The position numbers and the translations under genes were made by a program. The notes beneath the pieces were generated by a model that was not told the DNA's origin, made no database searches, and saw nothing but the letters and a program-made list of their open reading frames with translations. From an uncultured Prevotellaceae bacterium (GTDB taxonomy: Bacteria > Bacteroidota > Bacteroidia > Bacteroidales > Bacteroidaceae), in contig CALELI010000009.1 in assembly GCA_937902455.1 (NCBI GenBank), forward strand, positions 1 to 6,654: a stretch of 6,654 bases of DNA. Direction: 5' to 3'. Below, piece after piece: positions 1 to 5,712 of this stretch; the first letter of the stretch is position 1; every line of letters begins with the position of its first letter.

Positions 1-7
1 TGTTGTT

Positions 8-35
8 AATTACGAATTACGAATTACGAATTACG
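8..35. repeat. heptamer array AATTACG x4
   Basis: Four perfect tandem copies of the 7-bp unit AATTACG downstream of waaA, ending 34 bp before the waaA stop codon. The array may begin outside the window on the left, although the bases at 1-7 (TGTTGTT) do not continue the unit. Confidence 0.95.
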
Positions 36-46
36 AGTTGCTGTTA

Positions 47-67
47 ATTTCGGATTTCGGATTTCGT
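47..67. repeat. heptamer array ATTTCG(G/T) x3
   Basis: Three tandem 7-bp units: ATTTCGG or its one-base variants (AATTTCGG context for the first, ATTTCGT for the last). It ends 2 bp before the waaA stop complement. Its leading flank (TGCTGTTAATTTCG, 39-52) resembles that of the neighbouring AATTACG array (TGTTGTTAATTACG, 1-14) at 12 of 14 positions, so the two arrays look like diverged copies offset by 38 bp. Confidence 0.85.
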
Positions 68-69
68 AA

Positions 70-1335
70 TTAGGAGTTATTAAATATGGCTTCGTAGCAT
101 TTGCTTACTGCTCCGGCCTTACTGTAGATATATTCGCGGGCTTTGTCGCCGACTTGTCTGCGATAGTCCTCATCGGTCATAAGACGGTCCATCTGTGAGG
201 CAAATTCTTCTGCATCCTGCACTTCCACACATCCCTTGCATTGTTTGAGTTCCTGCACTTCGAGATACTTCTCGTTGACAGGACCCAGAATGACAGGTAC
301 TCCGTAGACGGCTGCCTCGGGCACGTTGTGGACTCCTCCAGGGAAGAAACCTCCGCCCACCATTGCAATGTCTGCATATCGGTAGATGGATGCCAGTTTT
401 CCGAAGAAGTCGATGATGAACACATCGGCCTCCTTGAGTTGCTGGTCGATATTGTCGAGAGTACCTTCCTCGCGGTTGAACTCATTGTCGGCAAACTGTG
501 AGTAGTACACCACCTTGCGTCCTTCGAGCATGTGTTCTATAGACTTCATGTGATGGCCGGTGAGCTTATGTGGAGCGATGATGAGTTTCCAGTCCCTGTG
601 CTTGTTCATGTATGGGATGTAAATCTCTTCGTCGGTCTCCCAGCTGCTGCCTACGATGAAGGTCTTCTTTCCGTCGCAGAAGGTCTTGACGAGTGGCAGG
701 TTGGATGACATCTTCTTCACGAGAATTACCCGGTCGAAACGTGTGTCGCCTACGACAGTCACATTATGTATTCCGTGTGCCTCGAGAATTGACTTGCTCT
801 CTTCGTTCTGTACATAGAGATGTGTGAGGTGCTTGAGCGGACCTACATTGCCGTACCACCTGAAGAAGTACTGGTCCTTGCGGAAGATGCTTGATACGCT
901 GTACATCTTGATGTGCATGAACCTGGCGAGATAGATATAGTTTGCCCAGAACTCGTACTTTATGAGGATTCCGATTTCAGGATGTGCTATCTTGAGGAAA
1001 CTGGCGGCATTGCCTGGGGTGTCGAACGGCAGGTAGCACACGATGTCGGCTCCTTCAAAGTCTTTCTGTACTTCGTAGCCTGACGGGGAGAAGAAGGTGA
1101 GGAGTATCTTGTACTCTGGCCGTTCGTGCCTTACGCGGGCCATGAGGAGTCGCCCCTGTTCAAACTCGCCAAGGGAGGCACAGTGAAACCATACCACCTT
1201 GTCGTCTTTCTTAATTTCCTTACTGAGCTTGAACAGTGTCTTTGCCTGACCATGCATCTGCTTGCGGAGCTGTTTCTTGAACAGACTCATGATGGCACAG
1301 GCAATGACCATTAAGTATATTCCTATTGAATACAT
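70..1335 (-). CDS. waaA: 3-deoxy-D-manno-octulosonic acid (Kdo) transferase
   Basis: Transfers Kdo from CMP-Kdo to lipid IVA or a similar lipid A precursor, on the cytoplasmic face of the inner membrane; this is the first step of LPS core synthesis. The 421-residue length is normal for the family. Residues 1-19 form one hydrophobic segment that should anchor the protein. The N-terminal acceptor domain shows WFHCASLGEFEQG (49-61), where Glu57 in ASLGE matches the family's catalytic base, then LTFFSPSGYE (79-88), YLPFDTPGNAASFL (101-114) and KYEFWANYI (126-134). The C-terminal GT-B half shows VVGDTRFDRV (194-203), VGSSWETDEE (228-237), IIAPHK (252-257) and VGGGFFPGGVHNVPEAA (326-342), the nucleotide-sugar site with the conserved HN and Glu340. 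The ATG start keeps the membrane anchor; no Shine-Dalgarno is evident, as is common in Bacteroidetes. It lies 84 bp downstream of gltX on the same strand. Whether it adds one or two Kdo residues cannot be read from the sequence. Confidence 0.95.
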   Translation of the reverse strand: MYSIGIYLMVIACAIMSLFKKQLRKQMHGQAKTLFKLSKEIKKDDKVVWFHCASLGEFEQGRLLMARVRHERPEYKILLTFFSPSGYEVQKDFEGADIVCYLPFDTPGNAASFLKIAHPEIGILIKYEFWANYIYLARFMHIKMYSVSSIFRKDQYFFRWYGNVGPLKHLTHLYVQNEESKSILEAHGIHNVTVVGDTRFDRVILVKKMSSNLPLVKTFCDGKKTFIVGSSWETDEEIYIPYMNKHRDWKLIIAPHKLTGHHMKSIEHMLEGRKVVYYSQFADNEFNREEGTLDNIDQQLKEADVFIIDFFGKLASIYRYADIAMVGGGFFPGGVHNVPEAAVYGVPVILGPVNEKYLEVQELKQCKGCVEVQDAEEFASQMDRLMTDEDYRRQVGDKAREYIYSKAGAVSKCYEAIFNNS

Positions 1336-1341
1336 TGATTT

Positions 1342-1387
1342 AGTTATCAGTTAACAGTTAATAGTTAACAATGAATTATAAGTTATC
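1342..1387. repeat. heptamer array AGTTAAC-type in gltX-waaA gap
   Basis: Four adjacent 7-bp units (AGTTATC, AGTTAAC, AGTTAAT, AGTTAAC at 1342-1369), an 11-bp interruption, and a fifth unit AGTTATC at 1381-1387. It occupies half of the 84-bp gap between the gltX stop and the waaA start and ends 6 bp from the waaA ATG. GTTAAC is itself palindromic, so two units could pair in a weak 6-bp hairpin. The rest of the gap (1388-1419) shows no recognisable terminator or strong promoter. Confidence 0.88.
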
Positions 1388-1419
1388 AATCTTAAATTGT
1401 CACTGTCCACTTTTCGGAA

Positions 1420-2976
1420 TTATCCTAATATCCCAATTGCCTTTTCTATTCGGCTGATAGTCTCTTCCTTGCCGAGGAACGCCGATAGTTCGTACATGTC
1501 GGGACCTTGTCCGGCACCTACCAATGCTACTCTCCATGCGTTCCAAGGGCGCATGCCTGTCTGCTCTGTCCATGGGTCGACTGCTGCCTTCTGGCCTTCG
1601 ACAGTGAAGTCTTCCACTTCCTTGAGCTTGGCAACAAGCTGGCGCATCATGTCGGCTGTTTCTTCCGTCCAGTTCTTGCGGACGAACTTGTCTTCTCGGT
1701 TGTACTCTTCCGGTGCCAGGAAGAAGAACTTAGTCAGTGGCCAAAGATCTGATACGAAACTGATGTTGCGCTTCTTCTTATTGTTTTCGTTGTCAACATA
1801 TTCAATGACCTTTGTCTTCATCATCTCAACGACCTGAGCCTCTTTCTCCGGAGTACTGTCGATGCCGTTGGCCTTGAGGATGGCGTCAAACTCTGGAACC
1901 CACTGCTCTGCTGGTCGCTGGAGAAAGTACTGATGGTTGAACCAGATTCCTTTCACGTAGTCGAACCGTGCTCCGGCCTTGCTGCACTTGCTGAGGTCGA
2001 AGAGGCGGATAAGTTCCTCCATAGGCATTACTTCCTGGTCGTTTCCCGGATTCCATCCGAGCAGGGCGAGGAAATTGACGAGTGCTTCTGGCAGATAACC
2101 TTTCTCGCGATATCCTGAAGATGTCTCTCCGCTCTTCGGGTCGTGCCATTCGAGTGGGAAGACTGGGAATCCAAGCTTGTCACCGTCACGCTTTGATAAT
2201 TTGCCGTTTCCTACTGGTTTCAGGAGAAGTGGGAGATGGGCGAACTGAGGCATGGTGTCCTGCCAGCCGAATGCCTCATAGAGAAGTACGTGGAGTGGTG
2301 CTGACGGCAGCCATTCCTCACCGCGAATTACATGAGTGACTTCCATGAGATGGTCGTCGACAATGTTTGCGAGGTGGTATGTAGGAAGCTGGTCTGCACT
2401 CTTGTAGAGAACCTTGTCATCAAGAACAGACGAGTTGATGCTTACATCGCCACGAATGATGTCGTGAACGACTACATCACGTCCTGGCTCTATCATAATG
2501 CGAACTACATACTGATGACCTGCACCAATCAGGCTGTCAACTTCTTCCTTTGAAAGTGTGAGTGAGTTGCGCATCTGCATTCGGGTGCGTGCATCGTACT
2601 GGAAGTTTTCAATTTCTGCACGTTTGGCATCGAGTTCCTCCGGTGTGTCAAAGGCAATGTAGGCTTTGCCGGCGTCAAGGAGTTGCTGTACATACTTCTT
2701 ATAGATGTCTTTTCTCTCTGACTGACGATAAGGACCATGTTCGCCTCCGAAGGACACTCCTTCGTCGAACTTTATTCCCAGCCAATTGAATGATTCGATG
2801 ATATACTCCTCTGCTCCAGGAACGAATCGGTTGGAGTCTGTGTCTTCGATTCTGAATATGATATCGCCTCCGTGCTGTTTTGCAAAGAGGTAGTTATATA
2901 ATGCTGTACGTACACCTCCTATGTGGAGCGGTCCTGTAGGACTCGGTGCAAAGCGTACTCTTACTTTTCTTTCCAT
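1420..2976 (-). CDS. gltX: glutamyl-tRNA synthetase, class I
   Basis: Charges tRNA-Glu with glutamate in the cytoplasm. The 518-residue protein is complete. The Rossmann-fold catalytic half holds PSPTGPLHIGGVRTALYNYL (11-30), with HIGG as the HIGH signature, and RIEDTD (42-47). YRQSER (83-88) follows. The stem and acceptor-binding region includes DQLPTYHLANIVDDHLMEV (195-213) and HVIRGEEWLPS (215-225). KLSKRDGDK (259-267) is the KMSKS loop. The segment at 268-300 (GFPVFPLEW, then a short insert before the conserved GYLPEALVNFLALLGWNPG) looks like the Bacteroidetes form. The C-terminal part (about 330-518) is the helical anticodon-binding domain. The cysteine zinc-binding motif found near residues 98-127 of Escherichia coli GluRS is absent here (YIAFDTPEELDAKR instead). 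The first ATG fits the family N-terminus (MERKVRVRFAPSPTG). It is 27 bp downstream of yfhO, so probably co-transcribed, and an AGGAAA motif sits 7 nt before the ATG. Whether it is strictly discriminating for tRNA-Glu cannot be told. Confidence 0.97.
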   Translation of the reverse strand: MERKVRVRFAPSPTGPLHIGGVRTALYNYLFAKQHGGDIIFRIEDTDSNRFVPGAEEYIIESFNWLGIKFDEGVSFGGEHGPYRQSERKDIYKKYVQQLLDAGKAYIAFDTPEELDAKRAEIENFQYDARTRMQMRNSLTLSKEEVDSLIGAGHQYVVRIMIEPGRDVVVHDIIRGDVSINSSVLDDKVLYKSADQLPTYHLANIVDDHLMEVTHVIRGEEWLPSAPLHVLLYEAFGWQDTMPQFAHLPLLLKPVGNGKLSKRDGDKLGFPVFPLEWHDPKSGETSSGYREKGYLPEALVNFLALLGWNPGNDQEVMPMEELIRLFDLSKCSKAGARFDYVKGIWFNHQYFLQRPAEQWVPEFDAILKANGIDSTPEKEAQVVEMMKTKVIEYVDNENNKKKRNISFVSDLWPLTKFFFLAPEEYNREDKFVRKNWTEETADMMRQLVAKLKEVEDFTVEGQKAAVDPWTEQTGMRPWNAWRVALVGAGQGPDMYELSAFLGKEETISRIEKAIGILG

Positions 2977-2982
2977 AAATAT

Positions 2983-3022
2983 ATTTCCTGATTTCCTAAA
3001 TTCCTAATTTCCTGATTTCCTT
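2983..3022 (-). repeat. octamer array, five units, yfhO end to gltX leader
   Basis: Five back-to-back 8-bp units. On the plus strand they are ATTTCCTG, ATTTCCTA, AATTCCTA, ATTTCCTG and ATTTCCTT; on the coding strand, NAGGAAWT. The array covers most of the 27-bp gap and extends into yfhO: it encodes the last five residues (RKSGN) and contains the TAG stop at 3004-3006. Only one internal base, in unit 3, departs from the consensus, apart from the variable last base. It ends 6 bp before the gltX ATG. Confidence 0.9.
2984..2989 (-). promoter_or_regulatory. Shine-Dalgarno-like site of gltX
   Basis: Coding-strand AGGAAA lies 7 nt upstream of the gltX ATG, good spacing for a ribosome binding site. 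It is the last unit of an octamer array, so near-identical copies of the motif lie 8, 16, 24 and 32 nt farther upstream. Of the three starts visible in the window this is the only one with a purine-rich SD-like match. Bacteroidetes depend little on the SD interaction, so its effect may be modest. Confidence 0.5.
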
Positions 3023-5550
3023 CTCCTCCAGCAGATGATGACTTCTGCTATCATGCTGATGGTCAGCAGTGCGAAGCAGACATAAGCGATTGTCTCTGTC
3101 GTTGCAACACTGGTAGGCTTGAACTGCATGACGATTTCGTGCTTGCCTGCAGGGACGTTCAGTGCGCGGAGCACATAGTCTGCCCTGGCAATGTCTGCCG
3201 GCTTGCCGTCGATGGTTGCCTGCCAGCCTGGATAGTAAATCTCGGAGAAGACTACTACACCACCGTTCTTGCTGTCGACTGTGTACTTCACTTCGTCGGA
3301 TGTGAGACTCGTCTGCTGAACGGTGCGGACATCTGTAGAATCTGCCGGGCTTGCAGCTGGGATGTTGCCGAGAGACGGCATGAAGTCCTTAGCCACTACT
3401 GCCACTGTCTTTGGAGAGACTTTGTGGAGAGCATCGATTTCCTCGTTGGCATTGCCGACTGTGAGAACCTCGTCGACGAACCATGCATTCCCGAAAGCGG
3501 CAGGATTCTCTACTGGAATCTGTCTGCCGTCCTGAGCCGGCATGACGAACCACTTTGTGTTCATCATGTTGATGACAGGGAACATGGTCTCTGCACTTGC
3601 CACAGTGTCAGGGTGGGTGAGATATTCAAACACCTTGTTCATTTCAGGACCGATGTGCTCTTCAATCAGTTCCTGATATCTGCGCAACTTGGCTGCGTGA
3701 TAGCCACCAACACTGCTGAAGAAATATGATGTCGTGTTGTCGTTGAATGTGCTGACGGTGAAGTTCATGACTCGGTAGTTGCGGTTTGTGCCCGACTGGT
3801 CGAGAATCCACTGATATGCATCAGTCTTCTGGACTCCGTTCATCACCTGAGGTTCAGTGAACATTCCGTCGTTGAGATATCTCTTGTTGACTGACCACAT
3901 ATCGAAGAGGCACAGCACAATGATAAGAACCGGGATGAAAAGTGATTTCTTCTCTCCCTTGACCATGAAGTAGATTAATGCGGCACCGATAAGGATGATG
4001 ACAAGACTTCTCCATGCATCGGCTGTGAGCATGGCTCCACGCATTGTACTGATGCTGGAGAGGATGCTGTTGCCCATGTTGCTGTCGAAATATCCCTGAG
4101 CCACATACTGCGAAACGGTCTGGCGGTCACTCGTGCTTACGCAGTCACCGAAGAAGAGGTCTGATGCTACTGCAAAAATCAGACAGAGTCCTGCCGTGAT
4201 GCCTGTGCTCCAGTAGAGTGCCTTCAGTTTTGCTTCCTTGTCAAGGTGCGATTCCTCGCTGAGCAGTTCCTTCAGTCCGAGCAGTGAAAGGAGAGGAATG
4301 GTGAACTCTGCCACGACAAGTATGGATGAAACCGTCCTGAACTTGCTATACATCGGTACGTAATCGATGAAGAAATCCGTGAATCCCATGAAGTTCTTGC
4401 CCCATGAGAGCAGGACAGAGAGTATGGTCGCAATGATCAGCGCCCACTTCATCGGGTTCTTGTTCGGGATGAGGAACAAGGCGAGGATGAACAGCATGCA
4501 GACGAGTGCGCCTAAATAGACTGGTCCACTTGTGCCAGGCTGTTCGCCCCAGTATTGTGCGAAGGCTCCATAGATTCCAGCGCTGTCGAGCTGGCTGTCT
4601 GCCTTCTTCATGGCTGTCTCATTTGCCGAAAGCGGAACACTTGCTCCACCCATGAGGTTTGGAACGAGGAAGGTCCATGTCTCACCGATTCCGTAACTCC
4701 AGTTGGTGATGTAGCTTCTCTCAAGTCCGCTGTCTGTCTGGTCTTCCGTCTTTCCCTGCTTCACAAGTTCCGATTTGCCTCTCATGGTGTCCTTTGCATA
4801 TTCGTATGTATGGTAGAGATTGGACGAGTTGATGCCTATTGCAATCACTGCTGCTGCAGCCACACATCCCGATGCCTTCAGCCATCCTGCAAAATCCTTC
4901 TTCCTGAGTGCATCAATGAGGAATGCAACGACCATCAGTATCTCCGGTATAAGGAAATAGTAGGTCATCTGGATGTGGTTGCTGATTATCTGCATGCTTG
5001 CAAACAATGCTGTGATGACGAATCCTCCGAGGTATTTCTTCCTGTAGCACAGCACCATGCCCGCTATCGTAGGCGGTATGTAAGCCAGTGTGAACACTTT
5101 CCAGATATGTCCTGCTGCGATGATGATGAAGAAATAGCTCGAGAATGCCCACACGATTGCTCCGAGGGCTGCCATCCACTGCCTGAAGTCGAAGGCACGG
5201 AGCATGATGTAGAATCCGAGCATGCTGATGAAGATGTAGAACACATAGTCGGGCAGGCCGAGACGATAGATGGCCTGATATATTGACAGACCTTCTGTGG
5301 AGTTATAGCTTGGTGCAATCTGGTAGGTCGGCATTCCTCCGAAGATGGAGTTTATCCATCGTGGTGTGTCGCCACCGTTGGCATCACGATACTGGTTGAG
5401 TTCCACTCCCAGTCCGTCTGCGGCACCGTTGTCGTGCTGGCTCAGGCGCCTTCCGTCGAACACTGCCGGAGCGAAGTAGGCATAGGAGATTACTATGAAC
5501 AGCAGTACACAGATGACATCTGGCCAGTATTTCTTTAATTCATAATTCAT
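3004..5550 (-). CDS. YfhO-family polytopic membrane protein, putative GT-C glycosyltransferase
   Basis: An 848-residue integral membrane protein. The first hydrophobic segment is at 11-29, followed by an outer loop with the QHD motif (38-40), where Asp40 sits where GT-C enzymes carry a catalytic acid, and PRWINSIFGGMPTYQ (63-77), typical of the large Bacteroidetes members. Further likely membrane segments lie near 101-118, 126-146, 152-168, 173-190, 196-214, 226-240, 344-361, 367-383, 407-427, 446-464, 513-530 and 535-552. A soluble outer domain spans about 553-818 and ends in the diagnostic YYPGWQATIDGKPADI (772-787) and NVPAGKHEIVMQFKP (798-812). A last membrane segment (820-840) and a basic tail RRRKSGN follow. 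In Bacillus and Listeria, YfhO/GtlB proteins take part in lipoteichoic acid glycosylation using undecaprenyl-phosphate sugars; a Bacteroidales acceptor must differ and is unknown. The start codon lies inside a heptamer repeat, with no SD. The family call is strong; the enzymatic role is inferred. Confidence 0.88.
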   Translation of the reverse strand: MNYELKKYWPDVICVLLFIVISYAYFAPAVFDGRRLSQHDNGAADGLGVELNQYRDANGGDTPRWINSIFGGMPTYQIAPSYNSTEGLSIYQAIYRLGLPDYVFYIFISMLGFYIMLRAFDFRQWMAALGAIVWAFSSYFFIIIAAGHIWKVFTLAYIPPTIAGMVLCYRKKYLGGFVITALFASMQIISNHIQMTYYFLIPEILMVVAFLIDALRKKDFAGWLKASGCVAAAAVIAIGINSSNLYHTYEYAKDTMRGKSELVKQGKTEDQTDSGLERSYITNWSYGIGETWTFLVPNLMGGASVPLSANETAMKKADSQLDSAGIYGAFAQYWGEQPGTSGPVYLGALVCMLFILALFLIPNKNPMKWALIIATILSVLLSWGKNFMGFTDFFIDYVPMYSKFRTVSSILVVAEFTIPLLSLLGLKELLSEESHLDKEAKLKALYWSTGITAGLCLIFAVASDLFFGDCVSTSDRQTVSQYVAQGYFDSNMGNSILSSISTMRGAMLTADAWRSLVIILIGAALIYFMVKGEKKSLFIPVLIIVLCLFDMWSVNKRYLNDGMFTEPQVMNGVQKTDAYQWILDQSGTNRNYRVMNFTVSTFNDNTTSYFFSSVGGYHAAKLRRYQELIEEHIGPEMNKVFEYLTHPDTVASAETMFPVINMMNTKWFVMPAQDGRQIPVENPAAFGNAWFVDEVLTVGNANEEIDALHKVSPKTVAVVAKDFMPSLGNIPAASPADSTDVRTVQQTSLTSDEVKYTVDSKNGGVVVFSEIYYPGWQATIDGKPADIARADYVLRALNVPAGKHEIVMQFKPTSVATTETIAYVCFALLTISMIAEVIICWRRRKSGN

Positions 5551-5557
5551 AATTCAG
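5537..5557 (-). repeat. heptamer array AATTCA(T/G) x3 spanning yfhO start
   Basis: Three tandem 7-bp units on the plus strand: AATTCAT, AATTCAT and AATTCAG. On the coding strand they read CTGAATT then ATGAATT twice, so the array supplies the yfhO start codon (5548-5550) and the codons for its first five residues, MNYEL. The last unit carries a second, out-of-frame ATG that meets a stop after two codons. Confidence 0.9.
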
Positions 5558-5560
5558 TTT

Positions 5561-5623
5561 ATTTACAATTTACCATTTACGATTTACCATTTATTCTCCA
5601 TTTAGTCATTTCATCATTTTACC
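5561..5623. repeat. left ATTTA-type array in tyrS-yfhO gap
   Basis: Five 7-bp units (ATTTACA, then ATTTACC, ATTTACG and ATTTACC, then ATTTATT; 5561-5595), a CTCC spacer plus one base-phase shift, then three 8-bp units of form ATTTNNNC at 5600-5623 (ATTTAGTC, ATTTCATC, ATTTTACC). The array thus switches period from 7 to 8 while keeping the ATTT core. It fills most of the leader of yfhO. Confidence 0.88.
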
Positions 5624-5692
5624 AACTATTGACTTAGATAGTATGTCTAAATTACCAAATCGTAAATAAATGGTAAATCGTAAATGGTAAAT
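5568..5692. repeat. perfect 28-bp inverted repeat, 69-bp spacer
   Basis: Arms 5568-5595 and 5665-5692 are exact reverse complements over 28 bp; each is four heptamers (three ATTTAC(C/G) units then ATTTATT). The 69-bp spacer is 5596-5664. In RNA read from the minus strand this would form a 28-bp stem with six G-C pairs, starting 20 nt after the tyrS stop and ending 17 nt before the yfhO ATG. No T-run follows the stem, so it is not a classic intrinsic terminator. It could mark the tyrS 3' end, shield mRNA ends, or affect yfhO translation; which of these applies is inference. No flanking direct repeat suggests transposition. Confidence 0.85.
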
Positions 5693-5695
5693 AAT
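5657..5695. repeat. right AAATCGT/AAATGGT array in tyrS-yfhO gap
   Basis: Plus-strand units AAATCGT, an AAATGGT unit lengthened by an extra AAAT, then AAATCGT, AAATGGT and AAATAAT. These are the reverse complement, with a phase shift, of the ATTTACC/ATTTACG units in the left array. It ends 17 bp from the tyrS stop codon at 5713-5715. Confidence 0.88.
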
Positions 5696-5712
5696 AAGTA
5701 GTTCATTTTTCA

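Noticed and set aside
1385..1400. Coding-strand TAAGATTG upstream of waaA as a -7 promoter element
   Set aside because: One mismatch to TAnnTTTG, but no TTTG at the expected distance upstream.
1397..1837. Plus-strand open frame antisense to the gltX 3' end (146 codons)
   Set aside because: Overlaps conserved gltX coding sequence and shows no protein-like motifs.
3139..3729. Plus-strand open frame antisense to the yfhO C-terminal region (196 codons)
   Set aside because: Shadow of the real gene: no family motifs, no plausible leader, and the minus-strand frame carries the clear YfhO C-terminal domain.
4555..5286. Long plus-strand open frame antisense to yfhO (243 codons, Cys-rich)
   Set aside because: It lies wholly within the yfhO coding region, has no recognisable domain, and its odd Cys/His-rich composition is what results from reading the complement of a conserved membrane protein gene.
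5596..5664. Possible Bacteroidetes promoter (-33 TTTG / -7 TAnnTTTG) upstream of yfhO on the minus strand
   Set aside because: A TTTG lies in the spacer (coding-strand GATTTGG) but the best -7 candidates at proper distance (such as TATCTAAG) miss two of the fixed bases; too weak in such A+T-rich sequence.
5561..5695. The facing arrays as a small transposable element (MITE)
   Set aside because: The arms are tandem heptamers of the same type seen in other gaps, and no target-site duplication flanks them.
5693..5712. Intrinsic terminator directly after tyrS
   Set aside because: There is no GC-rich stem and no T-run after the 28-bp inverted repeat, so only an unconventional structure can be claimed.
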